The notes: generated by a model from the sequence alone, not told the origin. Positions 26,416 to 35,556 are shown, counted from the stretch's first letter. The stretch is 64,000 bases of DNA from Algibacter miyuki (GCF_042427745.1 NZ_JBHMFA010000009.1); one strand, 5' to 3'. A program made the numbers and translations.

Positions 26416-28542
26416 ATGGCAAGAGATTTAAGATTAACAAGAAATATAGGTATTGCTGCACACATTGATGCAGGAAAAACTACAACTACAGAGCGTATAC
26501 TTTATTATACAGGAGTTTCTCATAAAATTGGTGAAGTACATGATGGTGCTGCAACAATGGACTGGATGGAGCAAGAACAAGAACGTGGTATCACGATTAC
26601 TTCTGCTGCTACAACTTGTGAGTGGAAATTTCCAATGGAAAATGGTGAGCCAACTGCTGATGCACAAGATTACCACTTTAATATTATTGATACTCCTGGT
26701 CACGTAGATTTTACTGTTGAAGTAAATAGATCTTTACGTGTATTGGATGGTTTAGTATTCTTATTTAGTGCGGTAGATGGTGTTGAGCCACAATCTGAAA
26801 CTAACTGGAGACTTGCAGACAACTATAAGGTGCCAAGAATTGGTTTCGTAAATAAAATGGACCGTCAAGGGTCTGATTTTTTAAGTGTTTGTCAACAAGT
26901 AAAAGATATGTTAAAATCTAACGCGGTGCCAATCGTTTTAAACATTGGTGACGAAGATGATTTTAAAGGTATTATTGATTTAGTGAAAAATCGTGCTATT
27001 GTATGGCATGATGATACTCAAGGAGCAACTTTTGATGTTATTGAGATTCCTGAAGATTTAAAAGAAGAAGCTCGTAAATACCGTGCACTACTTATTGAAG
27101 AAGTGGCTGGTTACGATGAGAACTTATTAGAAAAATTCATGGAAGATGAAGATTCTATTACTGAAGACGAAGTGCATGCTGCACTTAGAGCTGCTGTAAT
27201 GGATATGGCTATCATTCCTATGATTTGTGGTTCTGCTTTCAAAAATAAAGGTGTACAATTCTTATTAGATGCCGTTTGTCGTTACTTACCTTCTCCAATG
27301 GATAAGGAAGGTATTAGAGGAATGAATCCTGATACTGAAAAAGAAGAATTACGTAAGCCTAGTGTTGATGAGCCTTTCGCTGCATTAGCATTTAAAATTG
27401 CTACCGATCCTTTTGTAGGTCGTTTAGCATTCTTTAGAGCATACTCTGGTCGTCTAGACGCTGGATCTTATGTTTTAAACAACCGTTCAGGTAAAAAAGA
27501 ACGTATTTCTCGTATCTATCAAATGCACGCTAACAAGCAAAATGCAATTGATTTTATCGAAGCTGGAGATATTGGAGCTGCTGTTGGATTTAAATCTATC
27601 AAAACAGGAGATACATTATCATCACAAGAACATCCTATTGTTTTAGAATCAATGGACTTTCCAGATCCCGTAATTGGTATCGCAGTAGAGCCTAAAACTA
27701 AAGCAGATGTTGATAAATTAGGTATGGGCTTAGCTAAATTAGCTGAAGAAGATCCTACATTTACTGTACGTTCAGACGAAGCTTCAGGACAGACTATTAT
27801 TTCTGGAATGGGTGAGTTACACTTAGATGTAATTGTAGATCGTTTACGTCGTGAGTTCAAGGTTGAAGTAAACCAAGGACAACCACAAGTAGAGTATAAA
27901 GAGGCTATTACACAAGCTGCTGATCATAGAGAAGTTTATAAGAAACAATCTGGTGGTCGTGGTAAATTTGCTGATATCGTGTTTACGGTAGAACCAGCTG
28001 ATGAAGGTGTAGTAGGACTTCAATTTGAATCTGTAATTAAAGGTGGTAACGTTCCTAAGGAATTTATCCCTTCTATTGAAAAAGGATTCAAAATGGCTAT
28101 GGTAAACGGACCATTAGCAGGTTATGAAATCGATGCTATGAAAGTAACATTGAGAGATGGATCTTACCACGATGTGGATTCGGATCAACTATCTTTCGAA
28201 TTGGCTGCTAAGTTAGGATTCAAAAACTGTGCTAAGGCTGCTAAAGCTGTAATCATGGAACCAATCATGAAACTTGAGGTAATTACTCCTGAAGAAAACA
28301 TGGGTGACATTGTTGGAGATTTAAACCGTCGTAGAGGTCAAATGAGCGATATGGGTGACAGAGCTGGTGCAAAAACTGTAAAAGCAACTGTGCCATTATC
28401 AGAGATGTTTGGTTATGTAACTACTTTAAGAACATTATCTTCAGGTCGTGCAACGTCAACAATGGAATTTTCACACTATGCTGAAACACCTTCTAACGTA
28501 TCAGAAGAAGTGATAAAAGCTGCTAAAGGAGAACAATCTTAA
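26416..28542 (+). CDS. fusA: Translation elongation factor G
   Basis: A 708-aa translational GTPase that drives ribosomal translocation. G1 is AHIDAGKTTT near residue 16-25, G2 lies in the RGITITSAA stretch, G3 is DTPGHVDF and G4 is NKMD (GFVNKMDRQGSDF). Domains II-V follow, including GMGELHLDVIVDRL and the domain IV GSYHDVDSDQLSFELA. The tuf gene, which follows fusA in many bacteria, is absent; rpsJ comes next after 12 bp. Confidence 0.98.
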   Translation: MARDLRLTRNIGIAAHIDAGKTTTTERILYYTGVSHKIGEVHDGAATMDWMEQEQERGITITSAATTCEWKFPMENGEPTADAQDYHFNIIDTPGHVDFTVEVNRSLRVLDGLVFLFSAVDGVEPQSETNWRLADNYKVPRIGFVNKMDRQGSDFLSVCQQVKDMLKSNAVPIVLNIGDEDDFKGIIDLVKNRAIVWHDDTQGATFDVIEIPEDLKEEARKYRALLIEEVAGYDENLLEKFMEDEDSITEDEVHAALRAAVMDMAIIPMICGSAFKNKGVQFLLDAVCRYLPSPMDKEGIRGMNPDTEKEELRKPSVDEPFAALAFKIATDPFVGRLAFFRAYSGRLDAGSYVLNNRSGKKERISRIYQMHANKQNAIDFIEAGDIGAAVGFKSIKTGDTLSSQEHPIVLESMDFPDPVIGIAVEPKTKADVDKLGMGLAKLAEEDPTFTVRSDEASGQTIISGMGELHLDVIVDRLRREFKVEVNQGQPQVEYKEAITQAADHREVYKKQSGGRGKFADIVFTVEPADEGVVGLQFESVIKGGNVPKEFIPSIEKGFKMAMVNGPLAGYEIDAMKVTLRDGSYHDVDSDQLSFELAAKLGFKNCAKAAKAVIMEPIMKLEVITPEENMGDIVGDLNRRRGQMSDMGDRAGAKTVKATVPLSEMFGYVTTLRTLSSGRATSTMEFSHYAETPSNVSEEVIKAAKGEQS

Positions 28543-28554
28543 AAAGTTAAGAAA

Positions 28555-28860
28555 ATGAGTCAAAAAATTAGAATAAAATTAAAGTCTTACGATCATAACT
28601 TAGTAGACAAGTCTGCTGATAAGATTGTAAAAACCGTAAAAAGTACAGGTGCTGTAGTAACTGGTCCAATTCCATTACCAACACACAAGAAAATTTTCAC
28701 TGTATTACGTTCACCTCACGTTAACAAGAAGTCTAGAGAACAATTTCAATTAAGCTCTTACAAGAGATTATTAGATATCTACTCTTCATCTTCTAAAACC
28801 ATTGATGCTCTAATGAAATTAGAGTTACCTTCTGGTGTTGAAGTAGAGATTAAAGTTTAA
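28555..28860 (+). CDS. rpsJ: 30S ribosomal protein uS10
   Basis: A 101-aa protein beginning MSQKIRIKLKSYDHNLVD and containing GPIPLPTHKKIFTVLRSPHVNKKSREQF, the uS10 core (the NusE surface for antitermination). It is the last gene of the first ribosomal transcription unit: an intrinsic terminator lies 38 bp downstream and rplC begins 415 bp away. In many bacteria uS10 instead opens the operon that contains rplC. Confidence 0.97.
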   Translation: MSQKIRIKLKSYDHNLVDKSADKIVKTVKSTGAVVTGPIPLPTHKKIFTVLRSPHVNKKSREQFQLSSYKRLLDIYSSSSKTIDALMKLELPSGVEVEIKV

Positions 28861-28898
28861 GTATATTGCAAGGTTAACTTGTAATACATAAATAAATT

Positions 28899-28935
28899 AA
28901 GCATCAGGATAAGAAATTATTTTGGTGCTTTTTTT
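28899..28935 (+). terminator. Intrinsic terminator after rpsJ
   Basis: An 8-bp stem with one G-T pair, AAGCATCA at 28899-28906 and TGGTGCTT at 28923-28930, followed by TTTTT (part of a 7-T run). It should separate the rpsL-rpsG-fusA-rpsJ unit from the rplC unit. Confidence 0.72.
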
Positions 28936-29019
28936 GCTTTAAAGTCATTTGAAAAACAATAATTTACTGGCGTTATCTCTAATAACATAAGCATAAGTAA
29001 GTTAAGAATTGTAGTTGTA

Positions 29020-29061
29020 AAACGGGGTATAGTTATTAAATATTCAAGGATAAACGGGGTA
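29020..29061. repeat. Direct repeat AAACGGGGTA upstream of rplC
   Basis: Two perfect 10-bp copies, at 29020-29029 and 29052-29061, lie 32 bp apart start to start, so on the same face of the helix. They are about 60-100 bp upstream of the promoter-like TACATTTG. The G-rich core stands out in an AT-rich gap, so this looks like a protein-binding site. Confidence 0.4.
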
Positions 29062-29119
29062 GATAACAGCTTTCTTCGGAATTAATTGAAAATCATTTTT
29101 TTAAACCGAAATTAATAAC

Positions 29120-29127
29120 TACATTTG
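29120..29127 (+). promoter_or_regulatory. Probable -7 element for the rplC operon
   Basis: TACATTTG, followed by C, is an exact TAnnTTTG match. No TTG occurs at the ideal -33 distance. If used, transcription would begin near 29133 and leave a leader of about 140 bases before rplC. Confidence 0.5.
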
Positions 29128-29145
29128 CACACTTAAAATGCGGAA

Positions 29146-29244
29146 ATGAACACCGTATTTACATGTCCCACCAATGCGGTTGCGGGAAAAACGGTAAAAA
29201 TACACTTCAAGGCTGAAACGTATTTCAGCCTTAAATGTTTTTAA
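29146..29244 (+). other. Possible leader ORF or structured leader before rplC
   Basis: A 32-codon open frame starts with ATG (MNTVFTCPTNAV...) about 13 bases after the predicted transcription start, and its last third spans the leader hairpin. It could be a leader peptide, but short open frames arise by chance, and the RNA structure may be what matters. I do not recognise the peptide. Confidence 0.25.
29209..29242 (+). promoter_or_regulatory. Attenuator-like hairpin in the rplC leader
   Basis: A perfect 10-bp inverted repeat, AAGGCTGAAA at 29209-29218 and TTTCAGCCTT at 29223-29232, has a CGTA tetraloop, with TTTTT at 29238-29242. It ends 43 bases before the rplC start. In E. coli the S10 leader is bound by L4 for autoregulation; here rplD (L4) is the second gene after this hairpin. 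An equivalent role is inference. Confidence 0.55.
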
Positions 29245-29275
29245 TAAATAGTAAATCATTAATAAATAATTAAAT

Positions 29276-29893
29276 ATGTCTGGGTTAATTGGAAAGAAAA
29301 TCGGTATGACCAGCATTTTCGATGAAAATGGTAAAAATATGCCATGTACAGTAATCGAAGCTGGACCATGTATCGTTACCCAAGTCAGAACTGAAGAGGT
29401 TGACGGCTATAAAGCTATTCAACTTGGTTTCGATGACGCGACAGAAAAAAGCGCTACTAAAGCAGACTTAGGTCATGCTAAAAAAGCGGGTACTTCTGTA
29501 AAACGCAAAATCGTAGAATTCAAAAGTTTTGATGCGGAGTACAAATTAGGAGATGCAATCACTGTTGATCATTTCACCGAAGGTGAATTTGTTGATGTAG
29601 CAGGAACATCTAAAGGTAAAGGATTTCAAGGGGTTGTAAAACGTCATGGTTTCGGTGGTGTAGGTCAAGCTACTCACGGTCAACATAACCGTTTAAGAGC
29701 ACCGGGATCTATTGGAGCTGCATCTTATCCTGCTCGTGTTTTTAAAGGCATGAAAATGGCAGGTAGAATGGGTGGAGACACAGTTAAAGTTCAAAATTTA
29801 AAAGTTTTAAAAGTAGTAGCTGAAAAGAATCTACTTGTGGTTAAAGGATGTGTTCCTGGCCATAAAAACTCTTATGTAATTATTAGAAAATAA
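29276..29893 (+). CDS. rplC: 50S ribosomal protein uL3
   Basis: A 205-aa protein starting MSGLIGKKIGMTSIFDENG, with the GFQGVVKRHGFGG and RAPGSIGAASYPARVFKGMKMAGRMG loop that reaches toward the peptidyl transferase centre. The segment ATHGQHNRLRAPGS includes the Gln that is methylated in other bacteria. It is first in the second ribosomal unit; the stop overlaps the rplD start by one base (TAATG). Confidence 0.97.
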   Translation: MSGLIGKKIGMTSIFDENGKNMPCTVIEAGPCIVTQVRTEEVDGYKAIQLGFDDATEKSATKADLGHAKKAGTSVKRKIVEFKSFDAEYKLGDAITVDHFTEGEFVDVAGTSKGKGFQGVVKRHGFGGVGQATHGQHNRLRAPGSIGAASYPARVFKGMKMAGRMGGDTVKVQNLKVLKVVAEKNLLVVKGCVPGHKNSYVIIRK

Positions 29894-30522
29894 TGAAAGT
29901 AGCAGTTTTAGATATAAACGGAAAAGACACAGGTAGACAAGCAGAGCTTTCTCAAGATGTGTTCGCTATTGAGCCTAATAATCACGCTGTATACTTGGAT
30001 GTTAAGCAATACTTAGCAAACCAACGTCAGGGAACTCACAAAGCTAAAGAAAGAGCTGAGATCGCTGGTAGTACACGTAAGATTAAAAAGCAAAAAGGAA
30101 CTGGTACAGCTAGAGCAGGTTCTATTAAGTCTGGTGTATTTAAAGGTGGTGGTCGTATGTTCGGTCCAAGACCTAGAAATTACAGCTTCAAACTTAATAA
30201 AAGCCTTAAGCGTTTAGCGCGTAAATCAGCATTAAGTATTAAAGCAAGCGAAAAGTCAGTAGTTGTTTTAGAAGATTTCAGTTTTGAATCTCCAAAAACA
30301 AAAAACTTTACAGCAGTGCTTAAAGCCTTAGGCTTAGAGAGCAAAAAGTCATTGTTTGTGTTGGGTGAGTCGAATAAAAACGTATATTTGTCGTCACGCA
30401 ATTTAAAAGGTTCTGAAGTTATAACTAGTTCAGAAATAAGCACTTACAAGATTTTAAACGCAAATCAAGTGATCCTTTTAGAAGGCGCTTTAGAAGGAAT
30501 TGAATCAAACTTAAGTAAATAG
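29893..30522 (+). CDS. rplD: 50S ribosomal protein uL4
   Basis: A 209-aa protein with the uL4 core NQRQGTHKAKERAEIAGSTRK and GTGTARAGSIKSGVFKGGG, the exit-tunnel loop, followed by MFGPRPRNYSFKLNKSLKRLA. It overlaps the uL3 stop by one base, so translation is coupled. uL4 is the autoregulator of the S10 operon in E. coli, which makes the hairpin upstream of rplC interesting. Confidence 0.97.
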   Translation: MKVAVLDINGKDTGRQAELSQDVFAIEPNNHAVYLDVKQYLANQRQGTHKAKERAEIAGSTRKIKKQKGTGTARAGSIKSGVFKGGGRMFGPRPRNYSFKLNKSLKRLARKSALSIKASEKSVVVLEDFSFESPKTKNFTAVLKALGLESKKSLFVLGESNKNVYLSSRNLKGSEVITSSEISTYKILNANQVILLEGALEGIESNLSK

Positions 30523-30527
30523 AAACA

Positions 30528-30818
30528 ATGAGTATCTTAATTAAACCTATAATCACAGAAAAAGCGACAGCAGATAGCGAGTTAAGAAACTGCTATACTT
30601 TCGCAGTGAAGACGAAGGCGAACAAGGTAGAAATCAAAAAAGCGGTGGAAGCTGCTTATGGTGTTTCTGTTGAAAAAGTTCGTACTATAAATGTCCGTCC
30701 AGATCGTAGTACCAAGTTTACTAAAACTGGTATTCAACATGGTAAAACAAATGCTGTTAAAAAAGCAATTGTACAACTGGCGGAAGGTGAAATGATTGAT
30801 TTATACAGTAACATGTAA
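30528..30818 (+). CDS. rplW: 50S ribosomal protein uL23
   Basis: A 96-aa protein starting MSILIKPIITEKAT with the VKTKANKVEIKKAVEAAYGVSVEKVRTINVRP block. uL23 lies at the tunnel exit and is the docking site for trigger factor and SRP. It sits 5 bp after rplD and 10 bp before rplB. Confidence 0.97.
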   Translation: MSILIKPIITEKATADSELRNCYTFAVKTKANKVEIKKAVEAAYGVSVEKVRTINVRPDRSTKFTKTGIQHGKTNAVKKAIVQLAEGEMIDLYSNM

Positions 30819-30828
30819 TTAAAGACAG

Positions 30829-31656
<828 letters not shown>

Positions 31657-31659
31657 GAC

Positions 31660-31938
31660 ATGGCAAGATCATTAAAAAAAGGACCTTACGTTCATTATAA
31701 ATTAGAGAGAAAAGTCGCTGTAAATGTTGAAAACAATAAGAAGACAGTAATCAAAACGTGGTCTAGAGCCTCTATGATTACTCCGGATTTTGTTGGACAA
31801 ACAATCGCAGTACACAATGGCCGTCAATTTGTACCAGTATATGTTACTGAGAACATGGTAGGTCATAAATTAGGAGAATTTTCACCAACACGTTCATTCC
31901 GTGGACACGCAGGTGCTAAAAATAAAGGTAAAAAGTAG
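31660..31938 (+). CDS. rpsS: 30S ribosomal protein uS19
   Basis: A 92-aa protein beginning MARSLKKGPYVHYKLERKV, with the uS19 signature segment VGHKLGEFSPTRSFRGHAG. It binds the 30S head with uS13. It lies 6 bp before rplV, in the usual S10-operon order. Confidence 0.98.
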   Translation: MARSLKKGPYVHYKLERKVAVNVENNKKTVIKTWSRASMITPDFVGQTIAVHNGRQFVPVYVTENMVGHKLGEFSPTRSFRGHAGAKNKGKK

Positions 31939-31944
31939 TAAGCT

Positions 31945-32352
31945 ATGGGAAGTCGTAAAAAACAAATGGCAGACGCTATTAAGGAAGCAAAAAAACACGT
32001 TGCTTTTGCTAAACTTAATAACTGTCCTACATCACCGAGAAAAATGCGCTTAGTAGCCGATTTAGTAAGAGGCGAAAAGGTAGAACATGCACTTAATATA
32101 TTAAAATTCAACCAAAAGGAAGCTTCTGGTCGTTTAGAGAAATTGTTACTGTCTGCAATTGCAAACTGGCAAGCTAAAAACGAAGAAGCTAATATTGAAG
32201 AGGCTGAATTGATCGTAAAAGAGATAACTGTTGACAGCGGATCTATGTTAAAAAGATTACGTCCAGCACCTCAAGGTCGTGCACACAGAATTAGAAAACG
32301 TTCTAACCACGTAACAATCGTTGTTGGAGCAAAAAATAACACACAAAGCTAA
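31945..32352 (+). CDS. rplV: 50S ribosomal protein uL22
   Basis: A 135-aa protein. An N-terminal extension of about 25 residues (MGSRKKQMADAIKEAKKH) precedes the conserved NCPTSPRKMRLVADLVRG. The C-terminal beta-hairpin that lines the exit tunnel is present (LKRLRPAPQGRAHRIRKRSNHVTIVV). Its 3' end is overlapped by an open frame leading into rpsC, but the true rpsC start is downstream. Confidence 0.96.
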   Translation: MGSRKKQMADAIKEAKKHVAFAKLNNCPTSPRKMRLVADLVRGEKVEHALNILKFNQKEASGRLEKLLLSAIANWQAKNEEANIEEAELIVKEITVDSGSMLKRLRPAPQGRAHRIRKRSNHVTIVVGAKNNTQS

Positions 32353-32359
32353 GATAGAT

Positions 32360-33088
32360 ATGGGACAAAAAACAAATCCAATCGGGAATCGCTTAGGTAT
32401 TATCAGAGGATGGGAATCTAACTGGTACGGAGGTAATGATTATGGAGATAAGCTTGCCGAAGACGATAAAATTAGAAAATACGTTCATGCACGTTTATCT
32501 AAAGCTAGTGTTAGTAGAGTAATTATCGAAAGAACTCTTAAACTTGTAACCGTTACTATCACAACGGCTCGCCCAGGTATCATTATTGGTAAAGGCGGTC
32601 AAGAGGTAGACAAGTTAAAAGAAGAACTTAAGAAAATTACTGGAAAGGAAGTTCAGATTAATATCTTTGAAATTAAAAGACCTGAACTTGATGCATTTTT
32701 AGTAGGATCAAGCATCGCTCGTCAAATTGAAAATAGAATTTCATACAGACGTGCAATTAAGATGGCTATTGCTGCTACAATGCGTATGAACGCTGAAGGA
32801 ATTAAAATCCAAATTAGTGGTCGTTTAAATGGTGCTGAAATGGCACGTTCTGAACACTACAAAGAAGGACGTATTCCTTTATCAACCTTTAGAGCCGATA
32901 TCGATTATGCTTTAGTTGAGGCGCACACTACTTATGGTAGATTGGGTGTTAAAGTATGGATCATGAAAGGTGAAGTATATGGTAAAAGAGAACTTTCTCC
33001 GCTTGTTGGATTATCTAAGAAGCAAGGAAAAGGTGGAGCCGGAGGACGTGGCGGAAACAGAGATAACAAACCTCGTCGCAGAAAGTAA
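32360..33088 (+). CDS. rpsC: 30S ribosomal protein uS3
   Basis: The start is the ATG at 32360 (MGQKTNPIGNRLGIIRGWESNW), the invariant uS3 N-terminus; the frame is open back to 32321 inside rplV but that extension is not conserved. The protein is 242 aa. The KH motif ARPGIIIGKGGQEVDKLKEEL is visible, followed by the C-terminal RAIKMAIAATMRMNAEGIKIQISGR, and it ends in a basic Gly-rich tail. It is part of the mRNA entry site. Confidence 0.97.
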   Translation: MGQKTNPIGNRLGIIRGWESNWYGGNDYGDKLAEDDKIRKYVHARLSKASVSRVIIERTLKLVTVTITTARPGIIIGKGGQEVDKLKEELKKITGKEVQINIFEIKRPELDAFLVGSSIARQIENRISYRRAIKMAIAATMRMNAEGIKIQISGRLNGAEMARSEHYKEGRIPLSTFRADIDYALVEAHTTYGRLGVKVWIMKGEVYGKRELSPLVGLSKKQGKGGAGGRGGNRDNKPRRRK

Positions 33089-33109
33089 TTTTTTATAAAG
33101 TAAAGAAAA

Positions 33110-33529
33110 ATGTTACAGCCTAAAAGAACAAAATTTCGTAAACAGCAAAAAGGACGTATGAAAGGTAATGCCGGAAGAGGGCATTTACTATCAAGCGGTA
33201 CCTTTGGAATAAAATCGTTAGACTCGAATTTTTTAACATCACGTCAAATTGAAGCAGCTCGTATTGCCGCTACACGTTACATGAAAAGAGAAGGGCAACT
33301 TTGGATCAAAATTTTTCCAGACAAGCCTATCACAAAGAAACCTCTTGAAGTACGTATGGGTAAAGGTAAAGGTGCCGTTGAATATTGGGTAGCTGTTGTT
33401 AAGCCAGGAAGAGTATTATTTGAAATAGGTGGAGTGCCTTTAGACGTTGCAAAAGAAGCATTACGTTTAGCCGCACAAAAACTACCTGTAAAAACTAAGT
33501 TTTTAATCGCTAGAGATTACGAAGCATAA
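33110..33529 (+). CDS. rplP: 50S ribosomal protein uL16
   Basis: A 139-aa protein starting MLQPKRTKFRKQQKGRMKGNA and containing the RIAATRYMKREGQLWIKIFPDKPITKKPLEVRMGKGKG block. It lies at the A-site of the large subunit. The Arg that is hydroxylated in E. coli lies in the R-M-G-K-G-K-G motif, which is present. It is 21 bp after rpsC. Confidence 0.97.
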   Translation: MLQPKRTKFRKQQKGRMKGNAGRGHLLSSGTFGIKSLDSNFLTSRQIEAARIAATRYMKREGQLWIKIFPDKPITKKPLEVRMGKGKGAVEYWVAVVKPGRVLFEIGGVPLDVAKEALRLAAQKLPVKTKFLIARDYEA

Positions 33530-33542
33530 TTTATTTGATATT

Positions 33543-33734
33543 ATGAAACAATCAGAAATTAAAGAATTATCTGTAGCTGAGTTACAAGAGAAACTTGGTG
33601 AAACAAAAAAGAGTTATTCAGACCTAAAATTGGCTCATGCAATATCTCCTTTAGAAAATCCAATTCAATTACGTTCTATAAGAAGAACTGTAGCTAGAAT
33701 TGCGACCGAATTAACTAAAAGAGAATTACAATAA
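33543..33734 (+). CDS. rpmC: 50S ribosomal protein uL29
   Basis: A 63-aa helical protein, MKQSEIKELSVAELQEKLGE, ending in the RRTVARIATELTKREL helix with the typical R-x-x-I-A-R pattern. It sits beside uL23 at the tunnel exit. It is 13 bp after rplP and 12 bp before rpsQ. Confidence 0.95.
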   Translation: MKQSEIKELSVAELQEKLGETKKSYSDLKLAHAISPLENPIQLRSIRRTVARIATELTKRELQ

Positions 33735-33746
33735 TTCTGCTGAAAG

Positions 33747-34004
33747 ATGGAAACAAGAAATTTAAGAAAAGAACGTATAGGAGTTGTTACTAGTAACAAA
33801 ATGCAAAAATCAATAGTTGTTGCAGAAGTTAAAAAAGTAAAACATCCTATGTATGGAAAATTCGTATTAAAAACGAAAAAGTACGTAGCACACGACGAAA
33901 CAAACGACTGTAACATTGGTGATACAGTAAAGATCATGGAAACAAGACCTTTATCTAAATCTAAATGTTGGAGATTAGTAGAAATCCTAGAAAGAGCTAA
34001 ATAA
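33747..34004 (+). CDS. rpsQ: 30S ribosomal protein uS17
   Basis: An 85-aa protein starting METRNLRKERIGVVTSNKMQKS, with VKHPMYGKFVLKTKKYVAHDE and GDTVKIMETRPLSKSKCWRLVE, the standard OB-fold uS17 sequence. It lies 2 bp before rplN. Confidence 0.97.
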   Translation: METRNLRKERIGVVTSNKMQKSIVVAEVKKVKHPMYGKFVLKTKKYVAHDETNDCNIGDTVKIMETRPLSKSKCWRLVEILERAK

Positions 34005-34006
34005 TT

Positions 34007-34375
34007 ATGTTACAACAAGAATCAAGATTAAAGGTAGCAGACAACACTGGAGCAAAAGAGGTTTTAGTTATCCGTGTATTAGGCGGTACTAAAAGAAGAT
34101 ATGCTTCTGTAGGAGACAAAATTGTTGTTTCAGTAAAGGATGCAACTCCTAATGGAAACATTAAGAAAAAAGCAGTTTCTACAGCAGTTGTTGTACGTAC
34201 TAAGAAGGAAGTAAGAAGACCAGACGGATCTTATATAAGATTTGACGATAACGCTTGTGTTTTATTAAACCCAACGGGTGAGATGAGAGGAACACGTGTT
34301 TTTGGTCCTGTTGCTAGAGAGCTTCGTGATAGATCATTCATGAAGATTGTATCATTAGCACCAGAGGTGCTTTAA
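34007..34375 (+). CDS. rplN: 50S ribosomal protein uL14
   Basis: A 122-aa protein, MLQQESRLKVADNTGAKEVLVIRVLGG, with RFDDNACVLLNPTGEMRGTRVFGPVARELR near the end. It is part of the subunit interface (bridge B8). Length and order are standard. Confidence 0.98.
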   Translation: MLQQESRLKVADNTGAKEVLVIRVLGGTKRRYASVGDKIVVSVKDATPNGNIKKKAVSTAVVVRTKKEVRRPDGSYIRFDDNACVLLNPTGEMRGTRVFGPVARELRDRSFMKIVSLAPEVL

Positions 34376-34391
34376 TACAGAAAATATTAAG

Positions 34392-34703
34392 ATGGGAAAG
34401 CTTAAAATAAAAACTGGAGATACTGTAAGAGTTATTGCTGGAGATCACAAAGGATCTGAAGGTACGGTTCAAAAAGTATTAATAGAGAAGAACAAAGCGA
34501 TTGTTGAGGGTGTAAACATGGTGAAGAAACATACTAAACCAAGTGCACAAAATCCTCAAGGAGGAATCGTAGAAAAAGAAGCAGCTATTCATATTTCTAA
34601 CTTATCTTTGCTAACTTCGAAAGGAGAAGCAACGAGAGTTGGTTATAGAGTAGAAGGCGACAAAAAAGTAAGATTTTCATTAAAATCTAATGAAGTAATA
34701 TAG
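34392..34703 (+). CDS. rplX: 50S ribosomal protein uL24
   Basis: A 103-aa protein with the KOW motif IKTGDTVRVIAGDHKGSEG at the N-terminus and VNMVKKHTKPSAQNPQGGIVEKEAAIHISN after it. It is an early assembly protein of the 50S subunit. It is 2 bp before rplE. Confidence 0.97.
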   Translation: MGKLKIKTGDTVRVIAGDHKGSEGTVQKVLIEKNKAIVEGVNMVKKHTKPSAQNPQGGIVEKEAAIHISNLSLLTSKGEATRVGYRVEGDKKVRFSLKSNEVI

Positions 34704-34705
34704 TT

Positions 34706-35257
34706 ATGGCATATTCACCAAGACTTAAAGAAGAGTATAAAGGCAAAGTAATTGCAGCTCTTACAGACGAATTTGGGTATAAGAATGTAATGCAAGTTCC
34801 TAAACTGACTAAGATAGTAATATCTAAAGGTGTAGGTGCTGCCGTTGCAGACAAGAAGTTAATCGACTACGCAGTAGAAGAATTAACCACTATATCTGGA
34901 CAAAAAGCTATTTCAACATTATCTAAAAAGGATGTTGCAACGTTTAAATTACGTAAAGGTATGCCAATTGGGGCAAAAGTTACTTTACGTGGTGAACGTA
35001 TGTACGAGTTTTTAGATCGTTTAGTTACTTCTGCACTTCCACGTGTAAGAGATTTTAACGGAATTAGAGCTACAGGATTTGACGGACGTGGTAACTACAA
35101 CTTAGGAGTTACTGAACAAATTATATTTCCAGAGATAAATATTGACAAAGTTAATAAAATCTCAGGTATGGATATTACATTTGTAACCACTGCCGCGACT
35201 GATAAAGAAGCAAAATCATTATTAACCGAATTAGGATTACCTTTTCAAAAGAACTAA
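34706..35257 (+). CDS. rplE: 50S ribosomal protein uL5
   Basis: A 183-aa protein, MAYSPRLKEEYKGKVIAAL, with KLTKIVISKGVGAAVADKK and the 5S rRNA-binding segment PIGAKVTLRGERMYEFLDRLVTSALPRVRDF. It ends 3 bp before rpsN. Confidence 0.98.
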   Translation: MAYSPRLKEEYKGKVIAALTDEFGYKNVMQVPKLTKIVISKGVGAAVADKKLIDYAVEELTTISGQKAISTLSKKDVATFKLRKGMPIGAKVTLRGERMYEFLDRLVTSALPRVRDFNGIRATGFDGRGNYNLGVTEQIIFPEINIDKVNKISGMDITFVTTAATDKEAKSLLTELGLPFQKN

Positions 35258-35260
35258 GAC

Positions 35261-35530
35261 ATGGCTAAAGAATCAATGAAAGCCCGTGAGGTGAAAAGAT
35301 CAAAAACAGTAGCTAAATATGCTGAAAAACGCAAAGCTTTGAAAGAAGCTGGTGATTATGAAGCATTACAAAAGTTACCTAAAAATGCATCTCCTATTCG
35401 TCAACATAATAGATGTAAATTAACAGGAAGACCAAAAGGATATATGAGAACCTTTGGTTTATCTCGTGTAACATTCAGAGAGATGGCCAATCAAGGTCTT
35501 ATCCCAGGTGTAAGAAAAGCTAGTTGGTAA
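35261..35530 (+). CDS. rpsN: 30S ribosomal protein uS14 (zinc-independent form)
   Basis: An 89-aa uS14 of the long, zinc-free type: only one Cys remains in the NRCKLTGRPKGYMRTFGLSR block, where the short zinc form has a CxxC-x-CxxC arrangement. The start MAKESMKAREVKRSKTVAKY is typical. An unusually long 80-bp spacer with a hairpin follows before rpsH. Confidence 0.97.
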   Translation: MAKESMKAREVKRSKTVAKYAEKRKALKEAGDYEALQKLPKNASPIRQHNRCKLTGRPKGYMRTFGLSRVTFREMANQGLIPGVRKASW

Positions 35531-35556
35531 TATTATATTAAATAATCAGATTTCAG

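Noticed and set aside
32321..32359. Upstream start for rpsC inside rplV
   Set aside because: The uS3 family begins MGQKTNP, at 32360; the extra codons are out of frame with rplV and not conserved.
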